A stretch of DNA of 64,000 nucleotides, taken from assembly GCA_038496675.1 (NCBI GenBank), contig CM076666.1, positions 7,725,829 through 7,789,828 of the forward strand. Direction: 5' to 3'. Source of the stretch: Rachycentron canadum (lineage: Eukaryota > Chordata > Actinopteri > Carangiformes > Rachycentridae). Shown piece by piece: positions 1 to 12,839 of this stretch. The notes below the pieces were generated by a model. It did not search any database and was not told where the DNA came from. It saw only the letters and a list, made by a program, of their open reading frames with translations. Each line of letters opens with the position of its first letter. Position 1 is the first letter of the stretch. The position numbers and the translations under genes are program-made.

Positions 1-2800
1 GGTCGCACATATGCACCTGCTCTCGAAACATACACAGAAGACACAGACTTTACTGCATATCACCTGTTATGCAATCATGCCAGAAAGAGAGAGGGAGAGG
101 GGCAGAGAGAGGACAGGAACCCCGGGCTTATCAGACACCAGCAGACACACACAAACTTGCACATACACACAGTTCTCACAGCTGTCTGTCAGACACCGAC
201 AGCAGCCATGTTGCGCTTTCCCAGCTGCAGCATCCAAATGGCTTGTTTTGATTTGGTGTTGTTGACAAGTCATCATCTCTATAGATATTTGGACTCCAAC
301 CAGAAAATCTCTATTATTCGTGCTCTGTTGCTTTGTCACAGATATAAACATAGCTGCGTGAGCTCACACAGCTATAGGGTCAATTCGCAAGCCTTAAATC
401 TTAACAAATTAAAACTGACATTTCAGGAAGGAATTATATAAGAGAAATCAAATAATACTATCTCGCCTAATTGGCCTCATTTGTTTCCTTTTTTTTCAAC
501 ACTTAAAGGTCAAAGGGTTAATTAGATTATAACCTGCTGTCTTTGCTCTTTCGCGAATACATTACTGTTTTTCTCTGCTTTGATGACCTGGATTCTCCTT
601 TATCTTTTTTGACACTAAAAGTGACCCTGTTGCATTTTGGTGTGTGTATGTGTTTGTGTGGAGCACTGTGGTCTAAGTGATCTCAAGGTGCTATCATGTT
701 TGTTTGATGGAGGATAATCAAATAGGTAATAGAAACCAGCCTGCTCTCATCACTATTGATTCATTTTCAGCACACATGGGCACATGCAAACACACACACA
801 CAAGCACACACGTGCACACACGCCTGATACTCTAAAGCCCCTGGTCTCTAAGAGGAGATGTCTGATACTCCCACGTCAGCTATCAGCAACCTTTCATGTT
901 TTAATGGGCCTGTTTAACCTAATCCACACTAGCCCCCATCCTTCAGCCCCACCCCCACAAATTCTTGACATCAGTGGCAGTCCAAATCCATACGCTGAGT
1001 CCTTCACTGAAAAGTGTTTGTTTGATGAAAATCAAACCAATAATCCCGCAAAAGACCCATCCTCCACCACAAGCTTTTTCCATTCTCTAAATCCTTAGGC
1101 TGAGCCAAGCCACAAAGAGGTGATTGAGACAGAGAGGGAGGAATTAGAAGACTTTCACTCCAAATGAAGCTATGACAACAACTTTGAATAATAAGCTGAA
1201 TAATTTTGTATTATACTGAGCTGCTTTTGATGGGTCTGAGCAAATTTCTTGGCGAAGGCAAGCGTCACTCACAAGTTTCTCACCAATAACATAGTAATGG
1301 ATGACCAGATCCACGGGCCATTTAAGACTAGATGATCACCTGTTTGTCGTGTTATTGACTCAATACAACAGGTGCCTGTGGAAGAGGAAAAGAAGAACAA
1401 TTGCTTTTTCAATATTCATTTTTAAATAATAATTTAAGTAGTGCAGAAACCTCTTTGCTTTCATTCAAGCTCTCACAGTTTAGCCGACAAGACACACAAA
1501 CATGATTATTTACAGTTTATATCTATACATTTTGCATGTGTCATCTGGTTATGTGACGAAATAAAGTGCCTGTTGTGTTTGCCTTTTCAAAGTGCATCAT
1601 TTAATTTTACATGAGCATCATGTTTCCCTGCTCCATGTGCGCCTTTGTTCTCTACACGCGAGCATCTTTGTTCTCCGTAATGTGTATTGTTTGTCTATGT
1701 ATCTGTATGACAATGATTAGCTGTGATGGATGATAGTGACCCAATAATTGTGACAAGGACACAACATTAACATTGAAGCAGGGACAATGGCGGTGCAGCT
1801 GCGTGGCCACTGCATTATTCAGACAGGAGGGATGGATGGAGAAGAAGGGGAAGGGGAGAAAATGGGGGAGTGGGAAAAAGAGGAGACAGGAAGGAAGGAC
1901 GAGATGAGTTGAGCTGAGATGGGAGTAGAGCTACATATAGAACGATTTATGGAAAGAAATAGAGGAGTGGAGGAAGGGAAGGCGGGAGGGCAGATGGATG
2001 GATACAGCAGTGGGGTGTTTGTAATGGTGGTAAAGGTTTGGAATGCACTAACAAAAACAAAAGCGAGGTGGACATGTCTGCAAGGGTTGTGTGGCATGTG
2101 AGTACCATCAGTGCAATTTCACTGAAAACAGATATATGGAGGAAAAGGTACCATTTACTGTATGTTTGAAGGGGTTAAATAGCCCTAATATATATACTCT
2201 GCAGGGCAGTAAATGTATGAACAATGGGCTTAATCTGCTTCCTATGATTTAGAGTCTGGTCCATAAAACTATTTTATGTACAAAAAAAAAAAAAATCCAG
2301 TCTGCAATTTATGGGATACAAAAACTACACACCATGTGATTAAAGCAAACAAAAGAAGACACAACTAACTGTGGTGTCATGGTGTCATGGCACAATACTT
2401 TTTTTTTGTGTAATTCATATTTTAAAAATACAACTGCTCTAATTTTGGGCCATTGTGTGATTCTCAGAAAGGAAACAGACTCGTTAGTGTGATAAGCTAC
2501 AACTACTGTGGCAACTCATTATTTCACCTATTCACCAGCGGTTGGCCGACACGTCACAAGAAGATGTATTAAGACCACCATGTACATGCAGCACCCATCC
2601 CCCCACATTCCCTCCCTCTCTCCTGTAGTAACTATTAGTAGAAACACTACAGGGGCACATACATAAAGGCTCTCATTGCCAGAGCACTGATCTGTAATCA
2701 CCAGTCTTTTAACAAGGAATAAGGCAAACAGGGCCCCGAGGACTGGTTTATTGATCGTGAAGCAGTATCTGTTCACTCCATCTCTGCAGCAGCAAGAAAA
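1..2800. other. Non-coding flank downstream of epha5
   Basis: No gene is recognised. The block holds CA-rich patches near 140-170 and 790-820, a purine-rich stretch at 1,830-1,990 and A/T-rich DNA. The short open frames have no recognisable domains. Confidence 0.5.
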
Positions 2801-3283
2801 GTTTGAACTGAATGTAAAATATCATGTTTATATTGCTGTCTAGACTTCAATTCCATGTGTTTTCCTCCCACTTTAAATAGCCAAAAGAGACTAAATTTAC
2901 TTGATATGTGGGAGAGAATTATAAGTAGTCAAACATGCTTATAAAAAGTGACTAACATTTATTTACTTTTTGGTCTTGTAGAGAAGGTTAGAAGACTATA
3001 CTGGCCAGGGAGGTCGGGAGGTTCAAGATTGCAGCTCCTGTTTTTGGTCATATCATGGTCTATTTTAAGTTTTGCTCTATGTTAAAATTTGTTCCGTCTT
3101 GCCTTTGGTGTCAGCGAGCTGATAAAATATGCATGGTTTGGACTTTTCACCTTTCCGATTTTTATTCCTTGTATAAATCAAAGGAAAATGGAGCCTTTTA
3201 TGGTTGGAGCTCATCCATGTTTGATGTGCAGCCAGGAGGGAGACCTAGATAATAGAAGCTATCAGAGACATACAGTGCTCTGA

Positions 3284-3315
<32 letters not shown>

Positions 3316-6300
3316 GTATATGTGCGTGTGTGTGCGCATGTGCATGCATCTGCGTGTGCACCCTTTTCCAGATTCTGTTTCATTCCCAGGCATTAATGGA
3401 CTTCAATGTATTACGACATACACTTTCAGAGAGTCTGACACTGAGCTAAAAGGGTTCACACACACATGCACACACATCTACACATGTGGATTTAATGACC
3501 ATATTAAAAAATTTGACTGCAGTAAAATGCAACAACAGAGAGAATCAGCCACTTCACCAAATGAGGTCAAGCTGTCAGAATTTCTTTTTCCATGTCAGAC
3601 AGATGTTAAAAAGCAGAGAGACATTTGAAATGTGCTCTAAAATGTACATGTCTCACGCTTCTACATCATTCATTCAGTCTGTATCCATTCAGACAAATTC
3701 ATCCATTCAAAATAATTCAAACATTCATTGATTTTTCTGTCAGAAAAGACTACCAAATAAGATGAAAATACCTCTAGGGGAAAATCATTAAGGGAAGAGC
3801 ACAAGGTGATCAGCGAAAGTACAGCAAAGTGATTCATCACTGTGGATGATAACTGATCATCTGTAGTCTTTGTGGAAACTTCACTCATATTTCCCTATGT
3901 GCATTTTGTTGAGGCAGCTTGGTCTCGCTGTGGGATAAAATCAATAGTCGTTTTAGAAACATGACTTAATAATGACCTATTACATACTTAATGAGCACTA
4001 CTGGTGGAGAGAAGGTCAGTTTGTGAAACCCTCCCTTGGAGATTTATGATCGTTTGTAACTATTTTGCATTAGCTAAATACATTTTGTCGCCTTGGGAAT
4101 TTTTCTGAACCAACATAACAGCAAAAACTGCTGGAAACTGTGGGATTGTTAAATTTTTCAATCAGGAAATAATACAAATGCAGAAACTTTATTGAATAAA
4201 GACTTTGCCGTTGACCTTGTCGATTAAAGAGATATATGTAGGGTTGGAGCCCTATGAATAGCAGCCTATCTGAGATCCCCTGTGGGAACCTTAAACGGGG
4301 CTTTGACACCAATGGTGGTGCGATGGTGGAGGGGCAAAGCTATGAGCGACAAAGACTACAATGACAGAAAAGTGAGAGAATATTTGTAGGAGGGTTTAAA
4401 TATTATTCACGGAAGACAATCATCGAATGAACCTGGTGGATAACAGTGATGAGGTGGGTGATGACCATAATTGAGGCTAATAGTTGTCTTCCTGCATGAA
4501 GTTATGCATGAAGTTTCAGTTCCATCCTGACAATATCTTCTCATAGCTTTTAAAAATGACCTCTAAAGAGACAGTATGCCTGAGCATGGACCTCGTTTCT
4601 GACTGTTTCTTTGGTAGAAAGTATCTGCAAGTAAAAAAAGCAGCAGAGGGGCAGTCAAAGATTACAAACTTCATGCCCAATGTCAAACAACATACATCCA
4701 ACTCCACTGGCAAAAATTGTAATTCATAGTGGATCAGCACTGAAATTAGTTTGGTGGAAATCGGTTCAATAGTTCTTGTGAAATCCTGCTCACAAACAAA
4801 TCAACAAACATAACAAGTGTGACCTCCTTGGGAGAGGTAATAATTAATGTCTTTTAAATTGCTGTGGTGACAGACTTTCAGGTGTTAATCTCTCAAAATG
4901 TAATACTGAAAGTATCTGTAAGACTGGATGCTTCTAGGGACAATGTTTGTCGTGATCCAGGTGAGACGACCTTTAAATATTGAAAAAGTCAATGCTGACT
5001 TGAATTAGTATGTCCAGTCATCACACATTCATTTTTTCCTGCACTATAGGATGTGATATATCACTGTGAATTGGCCATTGAACATACTCCACAATTCAAA
5101 TTTATTGTAGGTATGAAAATCCAAGGAGATGGGATTTAAATGGGAGTCATTTCATTACACATACATGATACATAACACATGATGCATAACACATATGTGA
5201 TATTAACAAATGCGCAACAGACATACAGGGAGGCCGACTGAGGAAGAAAATTTGTCACATGCTCTAATTGTGAATGCACATACACCTACACACACAGTTT
5301 TATATTGAAATACAATATCCAGGTGATGCATTGCAGTCATTAGTTTGTCTATGCAGAGCACAGTGAATATGAAGACAAATGGGCTGCTTTTCACAGACAC
5401 CATGACATTCTCCCAGCCATTAACTCCCGTTTATACATATCTTAGGAAAACCACAAATTTGACTTCGCTACAAGAAGTGGTGAAATTGCCACCCTATGTT
5501 TTTCTGCTGTACTGCAAGGTGAAGAATTGTTCCTGACATCAAATTTGATAATAATCTCCAGTATCAATACTTTCTTGGATCAAATATTTTGTTATCTACT
5601 GGTGTGATTTGATATTAACTGAATTACATTGAACTGATTGGATTGTAATGGACAGAAATTAACCTATTGCACTCCATCATATTTAATTGAGCTGCTAAAC
5701 TAAAGTGAATTGAATTACTTATACATGTATTGAATATGCAGATTTAAATGCCCCAAATGCTCAAAATGAATAGATTAATTACTTAAAAGTTCAACGTGCA
5801 AGTCTAAACAAAATATTTTTAACTTCATGAATCACTTGCTCATACTGTGAGGAACATCTGCCCCTCCAGTCCCTCGGGACTTTTTCACTGTGGGTTGCTG
5901 CTGCTTTGCATTACTGTATGCAACATGTTAAGCCCAGTCAGAATTATGAGTAGGTGTGCAAACATCACTGTGAGGGATAAGGTTAATAAACAATCTTGTG
6001 TGGTTTAGCATGCAGAAGCAGCAGTGTTGACTGCTGTAGCTCTGATATAAAGGAGACAGCAGCTTTAATGAAGCCTTCAGCCCAATGTTTTAGTGATTTT
6101 AATTTCTCACATGCTGAAACAGAAGAGCCCGCATCCAGGGCCAATATCACACTGCAGCACTACAACCACTGTTCTGCTGCTGAACTGCCTCAGTTATTAC
6201 TAAATAATAGATTAAATTAATTAGTGACACTACTCATTAAGTTATATTTGTGCATAATGAAACAATTGTGCTAGGGTAATTTTTAGTTATTATCTCAATT

Positions 6301-6782
6301 AATTTTGCAGCAAAAGCTATCAAAGCAAAATCATTCCTTTGTGTTTTCAATCCAAATAATAAAGCATGACGTTTCAGAATTTGATCAGTAAGTGTAATGT
6401 AATTATTCAAACTGAATCATGCATCTTTATTACAGCAAAAAGTAAAGTGGCTGTGGTCCATTTGTAACATGTTCTCTCCAACACTCTTACGCACACATTT
6501 TGCACTCATGCACCGTGCACGCTCAAATGTATCCTTGCATGGCGGCGCTGATTATGGAGAATGTATGGCAAGCAGACGCTGTGGAGGATAATTCCCTTCC
6601 AGCTCTCAGTGGGTAATGTCAAAATAATTATCAGAAGAGACAGCTCAGTGGGCAGGCAGCACCTCTTCATTATGGAGCGAGGTTGAGGGGGCTAACAAAC
6701 CTCCAAATGTGGCACTGCACACCATACAAGGTTTGACATGAAACTCTTCAAATCCTTTTCATTTTTATCTTTAGTTTTTGCT

Positions 6783-6814
<32 letters not shown>

Positions 6815-9800
6815 GCACTTCTCTCTAATGATCCCTTGCAAAGTATTATGTCACAGAGTTTGGTCTCTTAGACTTCTCTTGGATCGATCAAACCCCAAGT
6901 GTGAATTTTGGTCTCTTCACCAGATAAAGTCACTGCTATTGAAACAAGGGTGCCACCAGGTAAAAGGCTTTTAATTGCATCATAGAGAGTTTTAGAACTT
7001 TTAAAAATTTAAATATAGTTAATTTTTTTCTCAATATACTTTTTATAAAATGTCACAAATTTGTATGCATGCAAATCTTTTTTGGGGCTGCTTTTGTATA
7101 ATATATTGGGACCAAATAATGAAGTCACTAGAAAAGGTTGTAAAAATCGACATAAATAGACAATGGATAACACTGTCAGACTGGATGTAATAGAAAGCTA
7201 TTGAAATATGACATTAATGATGATGTTAATAGGAAAAAAAATACATATTTTCTAATACAGAATGGAAATAATTCAATTATTATTATTATTCAGACTTAAC
7301 CTTTTCTGACATATTTTTCTTTACATCATAGGATATGCATTTTCATGAGGCCATTGCAGTTGATTTCATCACTAAACATGGAAATGGGTTTGTGAACATT
7401 CAAAAGAATCATGAATGGACTCAGATCAAGACACAGGAATTTTGTGATTATGGAGAAAATGGGAACAAAGAGCATGTGCCCGGTGAAGTCAGTTAACATC
7501 TGTGCATGTGTGTGTGCCTGCACCAAACTGACAGACCTCATTAGACCAGAGAAATTACTACTGTATATGTGTATGTGTGTGTGGAGTGTGTGCAATGTAT
7601 TGTAGTTGTGATTAATATATTACCTCCCTGTGTCTCAGGTTAACTGCATTTTCATCTCACCTTGACCGACCTTCCACACACACATGCATGGACGCACCTA
7701 CACAAACTTAAACACACACATAGAGCCATTGCACCAGAGGGATTTCACATTAGGGACATTTCTGCTCACATGATTGACTGCTTCGAATAAACCTTGGAAA
7801 AACATCTGGGCAAGTGACAAATACGTCCCTCTGGCTGCCTTTCTATGAAGGAGACAGTGAGAGAGAGAAGGAGAGACAAAGAGAGAAGCCAGAGTGTGTG
7901 TTGTGTTATCTCCAGTGCTACACAAAGACCTGCCAGACTGCTACCGCTGGCGAGGTTTCTCTCTCTCTCTTTCTGTGTATGTGTGTAAATGTGTGTCCTT
8001 GCCAGCCACTTGACATCACACAGCCCTCTCATGGCAGGCTTCTCGGATCAGTAGCAGAATGGATAAGGCTATTTACCAGCAGCTTATTTGGTCCGGGTCA
8101 GACCTCTAGTAACAGTTTAATGGGCGTTGAGGGTGGCTGCTGCGCAGAGGGAGAGCGGCTTTATCTGTCCATATGCACCTGGAGCTCACATCTGCATGAA
8201 AAGTGATTTTGAAAAATTACAAACTAGACAGCCAGGAACTGGACATAAGAAAAAAATAATTCCAGGAGCACATGGAGGAAAATGTTTTTGTTTTTTTTTT
8301 TTTTTTAATCTTAAAAGTGAAAATTTGAATTTATATCAATATCATTTCCCTAAACCTGACCACACTGAAACTCTTTAAAATTGACAGATGGAAATTGGAC
8401 AGTTCTGATGTAGTATTACACTTCAGAGACGCTTCATTTGCTCCTTCAACTGATCATTTGCTTCAGTGAACATGCTACATAAACATTTTCTGTGTCTCAA
8501 TTTGCATAATTTTATTTGTGCACCGTGTAGTATACAACATAAACATATTCACTGGTGTAGTGCACAAATTTCGACAGGGTGGTGTCATCTTGAATCAAAC
8601 ACAGCTGTCGTGCAGTGACCAGAAATGATGATTACAACATTTTACTCTGATTGTCATCCAACAAGATTTCATCTGGCTTCTTTGTGCACGTAACTTAAGC
8701 ACTCTGAGTGAACCATCCAAGTACTTAATGTGTGAATACAGAATACTGCAAGTATGTATGTATGTGAATTGAGATACAGCCATTGTTAGGATTTTAATTT
8801 TGAAATTATGACTATGCAGTACATAAGTAAATATATCAGTATTTTGAGTTGTTATAGGTTATATGAAGTGAAAATTGTATTGTAATTGAGATTTGAATTC
8901 ACGTAAATTGTATTTATTACAAGAGTTGACACAAAAGCATACGCACCTGCACACATGCATATTTCGGCTCTGAGGATGATTCCTTCTTAGAAAACACATT
9001 AACAGTGTGAGGTGACTGACCCCATGAAACTTATAATTGTCCTAACACGTTTCACCGTTTTTCTTTTTTTAAAGGCTGCTTTACAACAGCGCTGCCATTT
9101 TGAACAACCAGCACAAGCACCAGCGCGTGCTTGCCTATGATGACAAAGTACTTCCTGCTTTCCTTTCCTGTAGGGCTCCTACAGCAACCTTTTTTCTTCA
9201 GACAAACAAAAAGTCAAACGTCCAAGATAAAAACCTATAAAACAAACACACAGAGACAGAGAAATGCATCCACATACCCACAGAGATGCCTACATTCTCA
9301 CATGCTTACACAAAAACCCATATATTCCCAGACACCCACACAATCACACCTAAACTGACAGCTAAGGTTTTGCTGAAGGTCAATGATAATGATTAAAGAG
9401 GCGTCTCTGCAATGATTTTCAAATGACCCTTGGGATGCCTCGACCACTGACACCTCTTCAAAAGAAAATTACTTTATTGTGCCCTGGGACACCTGACTTT
9501 AGACTGACATAGTGACAGTCTAATAGACAGTGAGAGCGTAGAGTGGCAGACTGGGAGAGAGATGTAAGGGCAAACAGAAAGCCAGACAGGAAGACCTAAT
9601 AGAGTCACAATCTGAATGCCATGCAGATATGAAGATGTACCGTACAAGCGTATAACAGTGGAGCAGATGGAGCCGGTCAAAGCAAAGAGAGGAAATCAGA
9701 AAGGCGGGTATGTGAAGACATGCATACATACATACAGAGAGACAGCCAGGCTAGCCCGAAGCCAGAAACCTGTCCATCCATCCAAGAACAATCCCAGTCA

Positions 9801-9839
9801 GCACCATTGGGAGTACAGCCCCAATGCAATCTCAACATG

Positions 9840-9840
<1 letters not shown>
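2801..9840. other. Non-coding flank downstream of epha5
   Basis: No gene is recognised. Contents include a (GT)13 tract at 3,284-3,310, a dispersed-repeat remnant near 4,512-4,845, a poly-T of about 28 nt near 6,787-6,814, and a moderately GC block at 6,480-6,720 that looks unlike its surroundings. Confidence 0.5.
4512..4845 (+). mobile_element. Degenerate teleost dispersed repeat, 3' end
   Basis: The end of the block, GGTGGAAATCGGTTCAATAG followed by ACAAACAAAT and CCTTGGGAGAGGTAATA, matches the 3' tail of a repeat frequent in fish genomes. The left boundary is uncertain. Confidence 0.5.
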
Positions 9841-9844
<4 letters not shown>

Positions 9845-9902
<58 letters not shown>

Positions 9903-9903
9903 N

Positions 9904-9951
<48 letters not shown>
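9845..9951. repeat. (CA)n microsatellite containing an ambiguous base
   Basis: About 53 CA units interrupted by a single N at 9903, after which the phase of the repeat restarts. The true length is therefore uncertain. Confidence 0.95.
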
Positions 9952-9958
<7 letters not shown>

Positions 9959-10143
9959 CACAACCCCTACAGCTCTTTTCTTCAAGCTGCTGATACAGAG
10001 GTTTTGGTAATAGCCACGCTGATGGTGTGATGGCTAATTTCACCTTCATACACTTTATGTGTGTGTCAGTGTAGTAATCACCTTGAGCCATGCAGGCAGT
10101 TGCACTGGATTCCCTAGAGATCAGATAGGCCTTATTGGACATC

Positions 10144-10145
<2 letters not shown>

Positions 10146-10193
<48 letters not shown>
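10146..10193. repeat. (CA)n microsatellite
   Basis: About 24 uninterrupted CA units, roughly 200 bp from the larger CA tract. Confidence 0.95.
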
Positions 10194-10194
<1 letters not shown>

Positions 10195-10197
<3 letters not shown>

Positions 10198-12340
10198 TTC
10201 AGTGATGATATTTACATGCAAACTACTGTAGCAGCGGAAGAACTGAGCATCACCTTCACTGGTGATTCAAGGTTATTGGGGGAATCATGAAAATATGTGT
10301 GAATTAGTTATTTTTTATGTATTGCACATGGGATTAAGCAGAATATTTTCTATTGTGAAATCTGGTTTAGACAAGGTTCTCACTTTATTGACTCTTTTGT
10401 ATAAACACGATCACACAATTACACAAGCTGCTGACATCATCAACTAATTTCCCTGTGTCTGACAGACACATCATTGCCAGGCCTTGCGTCATCTGGTTTT
10501 TAAAACATCATGCATTTTACAGAACCTCGCCGCTCATTATCACTATAACCCAGCAATGAACTGTATTCTTCTTGTTTTCAGCCACAATGCACCACTGACA
10601 ATGAGTTTTACCGGGTAGCTCAGCACAAGGACGGGATCAGTGTTATTTAGGGTGACTTTTCTGTGTTTTTTGTGTCTCATTTAGCCCATCCATCTGTCTC
10701 CATCTATTCCTCCCACCCTCTCTCTATCAGGACAAAGAGAAGAACTGCTAACTAGCTCCCTTGTTACCCTGACAATTGGTATCTCAACCAATAAACCATG
10801 TCTAATTGCATTGCTGGAAAACATCTTTTAGCAATTAAATTGTTTGGCTAAAGTAGCTCATTACATAGAACCAACCAGGGATATAAACACGGACGAAAAC
10901 AAATGGCAAATTCTTGCAAAGTACATTACAGTGAAGTTCACAGCATGTAGTTTGATCTGGTAACTGGTGAAAATGAACAGTACACAGCTGTATAGATAAG
11001 ACATTTACTAACTGAGATATATGCTATTCACTCTTAATATTAGAAAGGTAATTGTACTCCTGGCATTTGCTTCTTGTTGTGAGGTGAACTCGAAACATGA
11101 CATTTTCGCCGGTGACATGGAACATGGCTGCCATGCTAGTGGCGCTTTGAGTTAAATGCTAACGCCAACATGCAGACATGTCATGATGACATTGGCGCAG
11201 GAATGTTTTGCAAATGATGACCACCGTGTTTAGTGTGTTTGAATGCTAACATTTGCTAACTAGCACGGGCGTCAGGAGGTTTGAGCGTTGTGAAGTGTCG
11301 AGGGTTGCGGGTCTGCATGAGGGCAGAAGCGGAGTAGAGATGAGTTTGTACATGTTTATAGCATTTAAGCACCAAATAATCTCAGGAGCAAGTGCACACT
11401 GCTTACTATAAATGCATTTAAGTTTTATATTTCCATAAACCACAGGCATTTATAATGGTAACGTGTATGGCTGTCTGCTGGAGGCACAATGTATCAGTGT
11501 CAGTATCAGAGGACACACCACTTTAACGTCTAGCCAGCACTAATTAGATTCAAAGTAAAGATGCAACTGATGGCAATATTGTTTTGTCAATAAATAAATA
11601 CAAATATAGTAATAAAAAGTCAATCACATTAAATATTGACCTAGTAATTGCAGGAGATTATAAAGATTAAAAACAGATGCACAAATTTTGGCCTCATTTA
11701 GTTGCTAGACGACAAGTCAAGAAGTCACCACAGTCGGGAATTGAACTTCTGGTGACCGTGCATGCGCATACAAATTATAATGGAAATCCATTTGTTCGTT
11801 GTCGTTAATTTCCACCTAGACCAGAGGTGGACCAGTGACCAACAGGCTGAAATTACCATCGCTGGAGGCATTCTGCTAAAATGCTAAAAATGGCTGAATA
11901 CCTATAGTGCATTCTCTTCTTGTATGCACCAGGTCCTGCACTGGCACAGCCACTTAGGTGATCAGACAATGGCAGTAGTTCAGTGTTGATTTTTTAAAAG
12001 GTTTTATTGCAAAAATATAGAATTTGATAACACACTACAAAAACATCAACACAAACATAATACATGACAGTCTCAAAGACAAACCAATAGCACATCAATA
12101 GCTAAGTATCTTTACTGTGCTTGTAATGAATCACAAAACAGTTATTCAATTGTTTAAAACCTTATGTGTGAGTTATCAGTAAAGCGATCGTTGTCTTTGA
12201 CTTGGGGAAAACCTAATAATTACATACCTGCCTTTGAATGTTGACACTTTGAGTGAAAACTGCCGATTTCTCGCCTAAGATCACGCCTCATGTCTCAATG
12301 AATGTACCTATTTTCCACTTCCTGAGAAGTTAACTGTACA
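10195..12340. other. Non-coding flank, no gene recognised
   Basis: The stretch is A/T-rich with no coherent coding potential. A segment near 11,090-11,270 with repeated GCTAAC motifs looks like an old dispersed fish repeat. I see nothing else that can be supported. Confidence 0.45.
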
Positions 12341-12637
12341 GTTTCAAAGTGGGCGGGGCCATTAGTAAGACATTTCCCATTGCAAATTTGTACTTTTAAT
12401 GAAAGTTTATCTGCCTCAATATGGTTTGCCAAATGGCACATGATATTACAAAACATGCACACCTAATTAGCTGTTGTTTTAACGAAGATGTTGGCTACAG
12501 ATGTGAAATCAGTTCAAACTTATTCCAAACATCCTGGGGCAACCAGGGACAAGACTTGATGTACAAAGTCTTGTGACATTGACAGTATCTGCACAGTTTC
12601 TCTTTGAATTAAAGATTCACCTGACCAAAAGAAAAAC

Positions 12638-12702
12638 AAAAGAAAAGAAAAGAAAAGAAAAGAAAAGAAAAGAAAAGAAAAGAAAAGAAAAGAAAAGAAA
12701 AG
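12638..12702. repeat. (AAAAG)13 microsatellite
   Basis: Thirteen pentanucleotide units with imperfect edges, an all-purine strand. Confidence 0.93.
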
Positions 12703-12839
12703 AGAAGAAAGAAAAAATTTACGATCTAAGGTCTGGAATTCTCAAACTGCTAAGTCAAAAACAGTATCACTGACTAAAGAAAACATTAGGACTAGTACCA
12801 TCAAACCCTGGCCCCAGATATAACCCCGCCCACTTTTTT

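Noticed and set aside
8044..8075. tRNA-Arg-like A-box (GTAGCAGAATGGATAAGGC)
   Set aside because: The following 50 nt give no anticodon arm, no B box (GGTTCGAATCC type) and no acceptor complement. At most it is a remnant or a chance match.
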